Counted from the stretch's first letter, positions 45,021-54,245 are shown. The stretch is DNA of 64,000 nt from Flavobacterium sp. AED (GCF_000812945.1 NZ_JSYM01000001.1:2028228-2092227), one strand, 5' to 3'. Notes: generated from the letters alone by a model not told the origin. A program made the numbers and translations.

Positions 45021-45932
45021 ATGAACTATAAAACAATTTTGCAAGAAGTATATCAAGAGGCAAAAAAACTTCAAAGTAGTGGTAATGTTTCTACATCAAT
45101 ACCAGAACTAACAAAAGTTGATCCAGATAAATTTGGTATTCATTTGATAAGTATTGAAGGCGAGGACTTTGGAATTGGGGATAGCAACGAAAAATTTTCT
45201 ATTCAAAGTGTCTCTAAAGCTTTGACTGTAGCTTTGGCATTTTCATTCTTGGATGAAAGGATTTGGGAACGAGTAGGAGTTGAACCTTCCGGAAGTGCAT
45301 TTAATTCACTAGTGCAATTAGAATATGAAAAAGGAATTCCGCGAAATCCATTTATAAATGCAGGAGCAATAGTTATTGCAGATATGCTTGTTACCCATTT
45401 GGAAAATCCTAAACAAGATTTTCTGGATTTTATACGAATGATTTCTGGAAGTCCTACTATTGATTTTAATTTAAAAGTAGCACAATCTGAGAAAGACACT
45501 CGGTTTAGAAATGCCGCACTGGCTAATTTTTTAAAGTCATTTGGAAATATAGATAATGATGTTGAAACGGTTCTTGATTTTTATTTCTACCAATGTTCCA
45601 TAGAAATGACGTGTAAGGAATTAGCTCATTCTTTTTTCTTTCTTGCCAATGAAGGAAAAACGATATCAGGAATACAAGTTTTAACTAAAAGCCAGGTAAA
45701 ACGACTCAATGCTTTGATGCAAACCTGTGGCTTTTATGATGAGTCAGGTGAGTATACTTATAAGGTAGGATTGCCAGGAAAAAGTGGTATAGGTGGAGGA
45801 ATCGCAGCTTTATATCCTAAAAATTTTGTTGTTTCTACCTGGAGCCCACGACTTAATGAAAAAGGAAATTCAGATTTAGGTATGAATGCTTTGGAATTAT
45901 TGACTACAAAAACGGAGATGTCAATTTTCTAA
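45021..45932 (+). CDS. glsA: Glutaminase
   Basis: The 303-residue protein belongs to the serine-dependent glutaminase family with a beta-lactamase-like fold. Key parts are the SVSK nucleophile motif (Ser63, Lys66), the NPFINAGAIVIADML region, ARFRNAALANFLKSFGN-like helix and the C-terminal GKSGIGGGIAALYPKN. It hydrolyses glutamine to glutamate and ammonia in the cytoplasm. Length is typical. It follows the uncharacterised exported protein by 38 bases and may be cotranscribed with it. Confidence 0.95.
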   Translation: MNYKTILQEVYQEAKKLQSSGNVSTSIPELTKVDPDKFGIHLISIEGEDFGIGDSNEKFSIQSVSKALTVALAFSFLDERIWERVGVEPSGSAFNSLVQLEYEKGIPRNPFINAGAIVIADMLVTHLENPKQDFLDFIRMISGSPTIDFNLKVAQSEKDTRFRNAALANFLKSFGNIDNDVETVLDFYFYQCSIEMTCKELAHSFFFLANEGKTISGIQVLTKSQVKRLNALMQTCGFYDESGEYTYKVGLPGKSGIGGGIAALYPKNFVVSTWSPRLNEKGNSDLGMNALELLTTKTEMSIF

Positions 45933-46073
45933 AAATAAAGCTATTTTAAGACATATGTTTTATAGCCCTGATAGAGCCGGTATCCTTTGAGAGGAACGAA
46001 CAAAGATAAAGGTGAAAGCAGGAATAGCTCCAAATTAAATCGTAATTTATGGGGTTAAAAGTTAATAATGAAG

Positions 46074-46108
46074 CCAAAAAAAGCTACTTGTTACAGTAGC
46101 TTTTATGG
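46074..46108. terminator. Terminator between glutaminase and cyanophycin synthetase genes
   Basis: AAAAGCTACT (46079-46088) pairs with AGTAGCTTTT (46095-46104). The left flank is a run of A, giving a U tract for the minus-strand transcript, so it mainly serves cphA. Confidence 0.85.
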
Positions 46109-46122
46109 TTTGTTCAAAAAAA

Positions 46123-48747
46123 TTAAACGCTTCCGTGTTCGTTTTCTTTATCTAAATATTCTTGTACAATATCGATAGCATTAGTAACCACATCACTTAA
46201 TGCGGTAATGAAGCTTCCTTCTTCGGCGCAATTGATGGCGTGTTTTATCGCTTCGGTTTCTTTAGGAATAATTTCATAAGTGACTATTTTGCCGGAATTT
46301 TTAATTCCTTCGAGTATTAAATCAATAATTTCCTCTTCGGTTCTTCCTCTCAGGTATTTTTCTTGTCGAATGATAATGTGGTCAAACATTCGGGCTGCTA
46401 TAAAAGCACATTCTTTAATATCTTCGTCACGACGGTCTCCAACACCAGCAATAATTCCAATTTTCTTGGTAGCATCGACACTTTGCAAATATTCTTCCAC
46501 CCCTTTGTACCCGGATGGATTATGAGCAAAATCAATCAATACTTTGAATTTTTTGAACTCAAAAATATTCATACGACCGGGAGTTTGTGCCGCACTTGGA
46601 ATAAAAGTCTGTAAAGACAAACTAATATCTTCGGTTTTAAAACCCCACAAATAACTCGCTAAAGTTGCCGCAAGTACATTGGCAATCATGAATTTTGCTT
46701 TTCCGCCTAATGTTAAAGGAACGTGAGTAGCGCGTTCGATTCGGATTTTCCATTCGCCTTTTTTGATGGTTATAAATCCATTTTCATATACGGCAACCGT
46801 TTTTCCTTCAGCACAAAGTTTTTTAATGAAATCACCGTCTTCACTCAGACTAAAATAAGCGACATTGCAATTTAAATCTTGACCTATTTTTACACAATGT
46901 TCATCGTCTCCATTTAAAACTGCCCAACCGTCTTTCTTGATGCTTTTTACAACTGTTGCTTTAACTCTTGCCAAATCGTCAAGAGAATGAATATCACTTA
47001 AACCCAAATGATCTTCCTGAATATTGGTAATAATTCCAATATCGCAACGGCTGAAACCTAAACCGGAACGAAGGATTCCACCGCGAGCGGTTTCTAAAAC
47101 TGCGAATTCTACTGTTGGATCTCTCAAAACATATTCGGCACTTAGGGGTCCGGTAGTATCCCCTTTTTCCATCATGTGATTTTGAATATAAATCCCATCC
47201 GATGTGGTGAATCCCACCTTGAATCCATTATTTTTCACAATATGTGCCAAAAGTCGCGTAGTAGTGGTTTTACCATTGGTTCCCGTCACAGCCATTATAG
47301 GAATGCGAAAGGATTTACCCGGAGGATATAACATGTCAATAACTGGTGAAGCCACGTTTCTAGGTAATCCTTCAGAAGGTGCAAGATGCATTCTAAAACC
47401 TGGAGCTGCATTGACTTCCAAGATTACACCACCATTTTCTTTTAACGGTTGCGTTAAATTCTCTGCCATAATATCAACACCACAAACGTCCAGTCCAATT
47501 ACTCTTGAAATTCTTTCGGCCAGAAAGATATTTTCGGGGTGCATCATATCAGTGACATCTACAGAAGTTCCGCCCGTGCTTAAATTTGCAGTGGATTTTA
47601 GAAATACGATTTCACCAATTCTAGGAATGGTCTCTAATGTATAGCCTAATTTTTCTAATAAATCTTCAGTATCTCTGTCTACATCAATTTGGGTTAACAC
47701 ATTTTCATGGCCATAACCTCTTCTGGGATCTAGATTAGTAGTGTCTATTAAATGCTGAATACTGTCTTTTCCATTTCCTATTATGTGAGCAGGAACACGT
47801 TTTGCGGCAGCAACTAATTTATTATCAATCACTAATATTCTAAAGTCGAAACCAGTAATAAATTTTTCTACGATAACACGTTTGCCATATTCTTGTGCGA
47901 ATGCCAAGCCTGAAAGCGCATCTTCCCAATTGGTAACATTAATGGAAGCACCTTTTCCATGATTTCCATCCAAAGGTTTTAATACGATAGGATAACCAAT
48001 TTTTTTAATAGTTTCAGCCAAACCTTCTTCGTCAGTGCAAATACTTCCATTGGCAACTGGAATCGAAGCCATGTCCAACATTTTTTTTGTAAGCTCTTTG
48101 TTACAAGCTATGTCTACAGCAATACTACTGGTTTTACAAGTGATTGTTGCTTGAAAACGCATTTGGTTGATTCCGTATCCTAACTGAACTAAAGAATTAG
48201 TTCCAAGTCTTATCCAAGGAATATTTCTGGAAACGGCTTCTTCTACAATACTTCCGGTACTTGGTCCAAGTCGTACACGTTCCCGTATTTCACGCATTTT
48301 TTGTAAGTCGGCATTCAAATCGTAATCCGTTCCAGCGATTAATGCTTCAGCAATTGCAACAGAAGATTCTGCGGCAAAAAGGCCAACATTTTCTTCGGTA
48401 TAACTAAAGACTACATTATAAGTTCCTGGAGTTTTGGTTTCTCTGGTTCTTCCAAATCCCGTTTCCATTCCTGCCAAAGATTGAATTTCAAGTGCAATAT
48501 GTTCAATTACATGTCCCATCCAAGTACCGCGTTCCACTCTGGAAAAAAACCCGCCACGACAACCTTCAGAACAGCGATGTTCAATCATCGTAGGAAACAT
48601 AGCTTCAATGCGTTCTCTAAATCCTTCAATTTTATTAGTTGGAAATTGTTCCATTTCCTCTAAATCCAATCGCATTTGAATTAATTTTTTTCTTTGGATG
48701 CTCCAAATATTGGGTCCACGAAGGGCTTGTACTTTAATTATTTTCAT
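46123..48747 (-). CDS. cphA: Cyanophycin synthetase
   Basis: The 874-residue protein makes the storage polymer cyanophycin (poly-aspartate backbone with arginine side chains) from ATP, Asp and Arg. It has the N-terminal CphA domain (LRGPNIWSIQRKKLIQMRLDLE, GTWMGHVIEHIALEIQ) to about residue 160, an ATP-grasp domain at about 215-480 (PIVLKPLDGNHGKGASI, EVNAAPGFRMHLAPSEG), and a Mur-ligase-like domain from about 485 with P-loop TGTNGKTTTTR. Full domain content marks it as CphA1 rather than the shorter CphA2. The cyanophycinase and an isoaspartyl peptidase gene lie upstream in divergent orientation. Confidence 0.95.
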   Translation of the reverse strand: MKIIKVQALRGPNIWSIQRKKLIQMRLDLEEMEQFPTNKIEGFRERIEAMFPTMIEHRCSEGCRGGFFSRVERGTWMGHVIEHIALEIQSLAGMETGFGRTRETKTPGTYNVVFSYTEENVGLFAAESSVAIAEALIAGTDYDLNADLQKMREIRERVRLGPSTGSIVEEAVSRNIPWIRLGTNSLVQLGYGINQMRFQATITCKTSSIAVDIACNKELTKKMLDMASIPVANGSICTDEEGLAETIKKIGYPIVLKPLDGNHGKGASINVTNWEDALSGLAFAQEYGKRVIVEKFITGFDFRILVIDNKLVAAAKRVPAHIIGNGKDSIQHLIDTTNLDPRRGYGHENVLTQIDVDRDTEDLLEKLGYTLETIPRIGEIVFLKSTANLSTGGTSVDVTDMMHPENIFLAERISRVIGLDVCGVDIMAENLTQPLKENGGVILEVNAAPGFRMHLAPSEGLPRNVASPVIDMLYPPGKSFRIPIMAVTGTNGKTTTTRLLAHIVKNNGFKVGFTTSDGIYIQNHMMEKGDTTGPLSAEYVLRDPTVEFAVLETARGGILRSGLGFSRCDIGIITNIQEDHLGLSDIHSLDDLARVKATVVKSIKKDGWAVLNGDDEHCVKIGQDLNCNVAYFSLSEDGDFIKKLCAEGKTVAVYENGFITIKKGEWKIRIERATHVPLTLGGKAKFMIANVLAATLASYLWGFKTEDISLSLQTFIPSAAQTPGRMNIFEFKKFKVLIDFAHNPSGYKGVEEYLQSVDATKKIGIIAGVGDRRDEDIKECAFIAARMFDHIIIRQEKYLRGRTEEEIIDLILEGIKNSGKIVTYEIIPKETEAIKHAINCAEEGSFITALSDVVTNAIDIVQEYLDKENEHGSV

Positions 48748-49010
48748 AAAACGGGATTGTTATTTTTTGAACTGAAAAATGGATGTGTAATGATTTGATT
48801 TTAAATTTGATAGATTCTAACTTTGAAAAAAAGGCAGGTATTTAGATCGTGTTTTTTAGAAAAAGTGCAGAATGCAACTAAAGTAGTTTTTTTTAAATAG
48901 GAATCAAAATTTATTTCTTTAAAAATAAACAATACGGGTTCTGTTTGTGATAATTTAAAAAAAAGTGATAGTTCAATGGCTTTTTTTATCTTTTTGGTTA
49001 TTTTTACAAA
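48748..49010. other. Divergent promoter region of cphA and cphB
   Basis: 263 AT-rich bases separate the divergent cphA and cphB starts. No clear TAnnTTTG element or repeat was seen. Confidence 0.45.
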
Positions 49011-49883
49011 ATGAATATACTAGGAAAACTTATAATAATAGGAGGTGCAGTAGATAAAGGAAGTTTTACTGAAACTGATTTGGATAAAAATGCTACTAGC
49101 AATTTAAACTTTTTTGAAACTGGAATTTTAAAAAGAATAATAAACGAATCAAAACACAAAGAGAATTCACGAATAGAAATCATTACAACGGCTTCTGTAA
49201 TTCCTCGAGAAATTGGTCCTGAATATGTTAAAGCATTTGAGTATTTGAATGCTAAAAATGTTGATATACTTACTGTTGAAAGACGCGAACAAGCTGCCGA
49301 TGAGGCTGTTTTAGCTCGATTGAAAGCTGCCGATATCGTTATGTTTACCGGAGGTGATCAGTTGCGATTGACTTCTATTCTTGGAGGAACACCATTTCAT
49401 GATATTTTATTGGACAAATACCATAACGAAGAATTTATTTATGCCGGGACTTCAGCTGGAGCAGCGGCGGCTTCTAATAATATGATTTATCAGGGGAGTA
49501 GCTCGGAAGCTTTATTGAAAGGCGAAGTGAAAATCTCCAGTGGATTGGGTTTGATTGATGGAGTTATTATCGATACCCATTTTGTGCAACGCGGTAGAAT
49601 TGGCAGGCTTTTTCAAGCCGTTGTTGGTAACCCTAGAGTACTAGGAATAGGACTTGGAGAAGATACAGGATTATTGATTACCAATAATACCCAGATGGAA
49701 GCTATAGGTTCTGGGTTGGTTATTTTGGTGGATGGTCGTGAGATAAAAGACACTAATTTAACGCAAGTTGAATTAGGGCAACCTATTTCAATCTCACATT
49801 TAGTGACGCACGTCATGAGTAAATTTGACACTTACAATCTTGAAACGCATAAAATGCACATTCAATCTTCACAATACGTTTAA
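49011..49883 (+). CDS. cphB: Cyanophycinase
   Basis: The 290-residue S51-family peptidase cleaves cyanophycin to beta-Asp-Arg dipeptides. The GxSxG-like nucleophile elbow is GTSAGAAA, with Ser148. GGAVDKG lies near the start, FTGGDQLRLT is the substrate-binding stretch, and DTHFVQRGRIGRLFQAV with LGIGLGEDTGLLI matches the family. No signal peptide, so the action is cytoplasmic. It is followed after 42 bases by the peptidase that should split the released dipeptide. Confidence 0.95.
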   Translation: MNILGKLIIIGGAVDKGSFTETDLDKNATSNLNFFETGILKRIINESKHKENSRIEIITTASVIPREIGPEYVKAFEYLNAKNVDILTVERREQAADEAVLARLKAADIVMFTGGDQLRLTSILGGTPFHDILLDKYHNEEFIYAGTSAGAAAASNNMIYQGSSSEALLKGEVKISSGLGLIDGVIIDTHFVQRGRIGRLFQAVVGNPRVLGIGLGEDTGLLITNNTQMEAIGSGLVILVDGREIKDTNLTQVELGQPISISHLVTHVMSKFDTYNLETHKMHIQSSQYV

Positions 49884-49925
49884 ATCAAACGGCAGTTTCT
49901 ACCTGCAATCTGCAATCAGTAAATT

Positions 49926-50768
49926 ATGAAACTAATCATACATGGCGGTTTTTTTTCGGAATCATCTACCAATCACGAAACAAAAGTTGCCAAGCAAAAT
50001 GCGCTTGAGCAAATTGTAAAAGATTCCTATACATTTTTAAAAACACATTCAGCATTAGAAACAGTTGTTTATGCTGTTTCCCTTTTGGAAGATGACGAAT
50101 TGTTTAATGCAGGAATTGGTTCCCAAATACAAAGTGACGGAAAAATAAGAATGAGCGCTGCAATTATGGATGGTGAAACTCAGAAAATGAGTGGCGTTAT
50201 CAATATTGAAGAAGTTAAAAATCCCGTTCAGGTTGCGCAAATATTGATGCAATATGACGACAGGGTTTTAGGTGGGAGTGGAGCAACAAATTTTGCGAGA
50301 CAACACGGTTTTGAATCTTTTTCAACCGAGATTCCGCAACGACGAGCTGAATATGAAGCAAAACTGAAATCACTGGGGACAGGAACAGTGGGTTGTGTGG
50401 CTTTAGATCAAAACGGAAAAATTGCTGCAGCTACTTCTACTGGTGGGAAAGGTTTTGAAATACCTGGACGCATTTCAGATTCGGCAACTGTAGCCGGAAA
50501 TTATGCCAATGCAATTTGTGGTGTGAGTTTAACTGGAGTGGGTGAGGATATTGTAAGTAATGCAACAGCTGCCAAAATTGTCACTCGGGTTACTGATGGT
50601 TTTACATTACAAAAAGCCTTTAGTAAAACGTTCAACGAATTAAAACCTTATGATGGTTTTGCCGGTGCAATTGCAATTGATAATAATGGTAATATGTTTC
50701 ATCAAGATTCTCATCCCAGTATGGTTTTTGCCAGTTTTGATGGCGAAAATTTTGAAGTTTTCGATTGA
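49926..50768 (+). CDS. iaaA: Isoaspartyl peptidase/beta-aspartyl hydrolase
   Basis: The 280-residue Ntn hydrolase is expected to self-cleave before Thr154 in GTGTVGCVALD, giving subunits of about 153 and 127 residues. IHGGFF at the start, ALDQNGKIAAATSTGGKGFEIPGRISDSA and ISLTGVGE-like GVSLTGVGEDI segments are family marks. Enzymes of this type hydrolyse beta-Asp peptides including the beta-Asp-Arg produced by cyanophycinase, returning aspartate and arginine. Its position after cphB supports that role. The protein is somewhat shorter than the roughly 310-320-residue E. coli enzyme. Confidence 0.93.
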   Translation: MKLIIHGGFFSESSTNHETKVAKQNALEQIVKDSYTFLKTHSALETVVYAVSLLEDDELFNAGIGSQIQSDGKIRMSAAIMDGETQKMSGVINIEEVKNPVQVAQILMQYDDRVLGGSGATNFARQHGFESFSTEIPQRRAEYEAKLKSLGTGTVGCVALDQNGKIAAATSTGGKGFEIPGRISDSATVAGNYANAICGVSLTGVGEDIVSNATAAKIVTRVTDGFTLQKAFSKTFNELKPYDGFAGAIAIDNNGNMFHQDSHPSMVFASFDGENFEVFD

Positions 50769-50769
50769 T

Positions 50770-51573
50770 TTAATTCAAAGAAAATTCAAACCAAATAGGG
50801 ATGTGATCAGATATTATTCTGGCTTCTTTTAGAGAATTAAAGTTTTTGTAAAACGGAATAATACCCGAATTTATGGAATTGATTTTCGAAGTTTTGAAAT
50901 ACATATTGTCAAATTCTGATGCGAGGCATTTATCATTTTTGCATTCTTGTTTCAGTGATGTTTTTTGGTCAACCAAAATTGATTGATACCCCATTTTTTT
51001 CAAAGGATTGAAAACAGTATGTGATTGCGGACAATTGAAATCACCTGCGAAAATCAAATTTAAAGTAGGATATTCATCTGGTAGAAATTTGAAATATTTA
51101 ATCTCGGTTTCCGGTTGTTTATTTTTGGTTATGGCATGAAAATTTGCCACGGTAAACTGTTTGTTTTGATATTCAAACGTACAAAAATACGGCTCCCTAT
51201 CAATCTCTAAATGGTATTTTTTCTCGAGCCAAGCTTTTCCAATTTTCTTTAACTGGGCTGTTTTCCAGATAAAAGCGTAGCGCTCGGTCTTATAAGCACT
51301 ACTGCTCGTTGGGTCACTAATTACATAATCCCATTTAGCTCCTTTGCGATTGAGTTCATCTGCCAGTTTTGCTACTGCTTGCGCTCCACCGTAACCCGCT
51401 ACCACTTCCTGAATGGCAATGATGTCATAATTTTTAAGCGAATTTGCAATGTAGTTGATTGTTTCTTCTGATTTTGATTTGCCAAAGTTTTCCAAATTCC
51501 AAGAAAGGAGTTTGGTTTGGGAGAAAGTAACTGAAGCAATAAGAAGAAATAGGAGGGAAAGGAAGGATTTCAT
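50770..51573 (-). CDS. Exported endonuclease/exonuclease/phosphatase family protein
   Basis: The 267-residue protein has a signal peptide (FLSLLFLLIASVTFS) and the DNase I-like fold: LLSWNLENFGKS at the start, IAIQEVVAG with the metal-binding Glu, FHAITKN, FAGDFNCPQSH and ISDHIPIWFEF with the final catalytic His. It may be a secreted nuclease or phosphodiesterase. The stop is one base from the end of the convergent peptidase gene. Confidence 0.92.
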   Translation of the reverse strand: MKSFLSLLFLLIASVTFSQTKLLSWNLENFGKSKSEETINYIANSLKNYDIIAIQEVVAGYGGAQAVAKLADELNRKGAKWDYVISDPTSSSAYKTERYAFIWKTAQLKKIGKAWLEKKYHLEIDREPYFCTFEYQNKQFTVANFHAITKNKQPETEIKYFKFLPDEYPTLNLIFAGDFNCPQSHTVFNPLKKMGYQSILVDQKTSLKQECKNDKCLASEFDNMYFKTSKINSINSGIIPFYKNFNSLKEARIISDHIPIWFEFSLN

Positions 51574-51778
51574 TTAGAGAAAAATATGTGGAATGCAAAT
51601 ATTGGTTTTAGCCAAAATAGTGTTTTTATTTAAAATCTGGCAATTCAAAGCTTGATAAAATTAAGAAGTATATATTTCAATTAGAATCTTTTTTATTAAG
51701 ATTCTATTCTAGAAAACAAAAAACACCCTTTTATTTGGATGTTTTTGCTTTTATTTCAAATTACAAAAATAGATTGTA
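51574..51778. other. Non-coding region beside the small secreted protein gene
   Basis: About 200 bases without a gene. A weak hairpin AAAAACACCC/GGATGTTTTT with one mismatch (near 51718-51746) may terminate the minus-strand small gene. Confidence 0.4.
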
Positions 51779-51937
51779 TTACTTTCTTTTTTTATAATGA
51801 TTGTTAGTACTAGAATTTTTGTAAGAACCTCCTTTGTGTGAACTTCCTTTACCATTTTTATAATGACCACTTTGTGCATTGATACTTGAGCTTAAAATAA
51901 ACAGGAAAACTGTAAGTAGAATAGCTAGTTTTTTCAT
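51779..51937 (-). CDS. Small secreted basic protein (52 aa)
   Basis: A 52-codon frame starting ATG at 51937. It encodes a clear signal peptide (KKLAILLTVFLFILSSSINA, cleaved before Q) and a mature part of about 30 residues rich in Lys, Gly, Ser, His and Asn (GHYKNGKGSSHKGGSYK), ending NNHYKKRK. I recall similar tiny proteins with the NNHYKKRK end in other flavobacteria. Function unknown. Confidence 0.75.
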   Translation of the reverse strand: MKKLAILLTVFLFILSSSINAQSGHYKNGKGSSHKGGSYKNSSTNNHYKKRK

Positions 51938-51985
51938 AAATGATTTAGTTTTAATGTTATTTGATATGAATCATAATTAAAATAA

Positions 51986-53041
51986 TTATTCTACCTCATA
52001 CAACCCAACCGTCTCCAATAATTCCTTTTCAAATTGATAGATATCATCCACAGATTGAATGGTTTTTCGAATTTCTATTTTATTTTCATTGAAAAGGCCA
52101 ATATATTTTTTGCCTCCATTGAGATGTAATCGACATAAAGGTTTTCGATTGTTATCGTCAAGAAGAATCCCAAAATAAGATTGTGTATCACGATGAATAA
52201 TTCGGGTTACAGGAAGTTTGCGCCTTAAAATGGCAACTATAATCCGGTAACCTTCCAGCTCCTCTTCGCTGGTAACCACTCTACTCTCTTCTTCAACAGG
52301 TTCAATTTGTTCTTCTTTTTGTTTAATAGTTTCTTTATTGAGAGCAGCATTTAAACGATCATTAATTTTTTCACTTATAAATTGATTGAATGCTTTTTGG
52401 ACTAATTCTTTAAATTCTTCCATGACTTTTTCAGTAAGTCTTCCAGCGTAGACCTTATTGGCAAAGAGTTTAATAAATTCATTGGAAGGGTTATCCAGTT
52501 CATCATTGATTTGCTTTTTTATCTCTTTAGTATATTTTAATGCACTTGCATTGTTGACAATATGGTCTACATTGAAACTTGATTTATGAAATTTGGCTAT
52601 TTCAATAATGGAGTTTTCTTTGAGATTTACAATATCAAATTCAAGAAATGGTTTTTGGTCCATTTTATTTTTTTCGTCCAAATCAGTAAAAAACTGATAT
52701 TGAATTCCATTGGTTAAAAGAGCAAAACGTGTCTTAGTAACATGAAAATATCGGAATAACTGAGAACTGTGAATTGTGAGATTTTCTTTCCAACTTTTGC
52801 ATTCAACAATCAGTATAGGTTCTCCGTTTTGAAAAATAGCATAATCTACTTTTTCTCCTTTTTTTAAACCTAAATCGGCTGTAAATTCAGGCACAACTTC
52901 CAAAGGATTGAAAGCATCGTAACCAAGCATGTTGATGAATGGTAGTACAAATGCATGTTTAGTAGATTCTTCAGTTTCAATTTTATCTTTTAGCTGATTG
53001 ATTTTGTCAGCCAATGATTTGAGTTGATTAGTTAGTTCCAT
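51986..53041 (-). CDS. Stand-alone HSDR_N-type nuclease-domain protein
   Basis: The 351-residue protein begins with a helical segment and then the type I restriction enzyme R N-terminal domain (TKHAFVLPFINMLGYDAFNPLEVVPEF). A PD-(D/E)xK site is visible as KVDYAIFQNGEPILIVECKSWKE, with Asp, Glu and Lys of the ExK motif. A C-terminal part (residues about 260-350, EELEGYRIIVAILRRKL, SYFGILLDDNN) is a separate small beta domain seen with such proteins. There is no helicase, methylase or specificity gene nearby, so it is not a normal type I system. The role is unknown, possibly defence or DNA metabolism. A TTTACGG element lies 58 bases upstream. Confidence 0.85.
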   Translation of the reverse strand: MELTNQLKSLADKINQLKDKIETEESTKHAFVLPFINMLGYDAFNPLEVVPEFTADLGLKKGEKVDYAIFQNGEPILIVECKSWKENLTIHSSQLFRYFHVTKTRFALLTNGIQYQFFTDLDEKNKMDQKPFLEFDIVNLKENSIIEIAKFHKSSFNVDHIVNNASALKYTKEIKKQINDELDNPSNEFIKLFANKVYAGRLTEKVMEEFKELVQKAFNQFISEKINDRLNAALNKETIKQKEEQIEPVEEESRVVTSEEELEGYRIIVAILRRKLPVTRIIHRDTQSYFGILLDDNNRKPLCRLHLNGGKKYIGLFNENKIEIRKTIQSVDDIYQFEKELLETVGLYEVE

Positions 53042-53098
53042 AATTTTTTTAGATATTAATTAGTTACAAACAAATCTAAATCTATTAAAAATCAATTC

Positions 53099-53113
53099 TT
53101 TACGGCTTTCCAC
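53099..53113. promoter_or_regulatory. TTTACGG element A
   Basis: TTTACGG (53099-53105) followed by CTTTCC lies 58 bases upstream of the nuclease gene. It shares the first seven bases with the stronger elements at 53286, 53928 and 54300. Confidence 0.4.
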
Positions 53114-53117
53114 ATTC

Positions 53118-53234
53118 TTATCTTTTTTGCCAAATTTTATATACTAAATAAGCGATACAGCTAACACCTATAAATATTATTGCTAGTTGTACTTCAAAGA
53201 ATGATCTAAAATTTAAAAAAAATAAAGATTTCAT
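53118..53234 (-). CDS. Small membrane protein (38 aa)
   Basis: A 38-codon frame: MKSLFFLNFRSFFEVQ, then one membrane helix (LAIIFIGVSCIAYLVYKI) and a basic end WQKR. The Met, hydrophobic helix and positive tail look like a genuine small membrane protein, and a TTTACGG element lies 52 bases upstream as for the neighbouring genes. Function unknown. Confidence 0.55.
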   Translation of the reverse strand: MKSLFFLNFRSFFEVQLAIIFIGVSCIAYLVYKIWQKR

Positions 53235-53562
53235 AGGTGTAAATTTTAAGTTGACTCCAAACTTACATTCATTAAAATTAGTTTCTTTACGGGAAACCTC
53301 ATTTTAGATAAAAAAAATGGTTTTATTAGTCTTCTATTATTTTAAAAGCAAAATCTTTCATAAAATTCTCTTTTTTAGTTCAACTGATTTTAGCTATAAA
53401 AATCAGTTGCTTTAGCTTTCCATTAGAATACTTTGATCATCATCATATTTATAATTAGAAGTATTGAAGTAAGTTCTTTTTTCAGAGGGCAAGGGATAAT
53501 GTAAGGAATAGTATGAGTACTATTAATAAGGTTTTTTGATTTGGCATTTATATAATGTGTAA
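53235..53562. other. Non-coding region with TTTACGG element and hairpin
   Basis: Contains element B (53286-53300) and an 11-base perfect hairpin CAACTGATTTT/AAAATCAGTTG (53381-53409) without a clear T run. No other gene was seen. Confidence 0.45.
53286..53300. promoter_or_regulatory. TTTACGG element B
   Basis: TTTACGGGAAACCTC lies 52 bases upstream of the 38-residue membrane protein. The first 13 bases are identical to element D at 54300; the right half of the palindrome is degenerate. Confidence 0.5.
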
Positions 53563-53856
53563 TTATTCACAGCAACTATTAACAATTTTCATTTTAATTT
53601 TTAATATTTTTTTTATTTGCTCCTTTGTCAATAATTCTTTTTCTTGTGCCTTGTCTAATTTCAAACCTAAAGCTTCTGATTTCGCTCTCATGTAAGGATA
53701 TTTTGATAATGAAATGGAATTTCCTTTAAGGGCTTTTTTATAATTGAGGACATATTCTTTCACATAATTCACGTAGTCATCAACTAATTTATTCCATTTT
53801 AAATCCTTCTTTCTTGCTTTATGGTCTAATAGAATTGTGTTATCGTTTTTTATCAT
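53563..53856 (-). CDS. Hypothetical lysine-rich protein (97 aa)
   Basis: I do not recognise this protein. It is highly charged and helical (HKARKKDLKWNKLVDDYVNYVKEYVLNYKKALKG; SKYPYMRAKSEALGLKLDKAQEKELLTKEQIKKILKIKM) with no signal or membrane segment, and it ends in a CC pair. A TTTACGG element lies 72 bases upstream, linking it to its neighbours. Confidence 0.6.
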   Translation of the reverse strand: MIKNDNTILLDHKARKKDLKWNKLVDDYVNYVKEYVLNYKKALKGNSISLSKYPYMRAKSEALGLKLDKAQEKELLTKEQIKKILKIKMKIVNSCCE

Positions 53857-53927
53857 GACTTTATTATCTTTTATGAAATTGAATTTTATTTTATCAAAAC
53901 GAAATTAGACACAATAAAAAATCCAAC

Positions 53928-53945
53928 TTTACGGGAAGCCGTATT
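53928..53945. promoter_or_regulatory. TTTACGG element C
   Basis: TTTACGG-GAAG-CCGTATT (53928-53945) is a near-perfect inverted repeat 72 bases upstream of the 97-residue gene. Confidence 0.6.
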
Positions 53946-53978
53946 TAGGTTGTAATAATAGTATTGGGATAGACTAAT

Positions 53979-54245
53979 TTATATTTTAATCCAATTACTA
54001 GCAATCCAGTCTAACAATTCTTCTTTATAAACTTGATGTTCTAAAATAGAATGTTGCAAAAAATTTTCTACTTTTTGGAAACTTGCTTTTGTTTGAGGGA
54101 CTTTATATTTTTCTAAAAACTGATTGCAAAAACTAACTACTTCAAATTCTTCTGTTTTATCTAGATATACTATTTCAGTATCATTCGAATTTACCGTTTG
54201 TGAATATCCTGTAAATGCTAAATCGTCACTTGTGAAATTGGCCAT
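53979..54245 (-). CDS. Hypothetical protein (88 aa)
   Basis: Not recognised. A small acidic soluble protein (MANFTSDDLAFTGYSQTVNSNDTEIVYLDKTEEFEV start, then helical FCNQFLEKYKV and HQVYKEELLDWIASNWIKI). No signal peptide. A perfect TTTACGG palindrome (element D) lies 55 bases upstream. Confidence 0.6.
   Translation of the reverse strand: MANFTSDDLAFTGYSQTVNSNDTEIVYLDKTEEFEVVSFCNQFLEKYKVPQTKASFQKVENFLQHSILEHQVYKEELLDWIASNWIKI

Noticed and set aside
51986..53041. A type I restriction-modification system
   Set aside because: Only an R-subunit N-terminal-like domain is present; no HsdM, HsdS or helicase part nearby.
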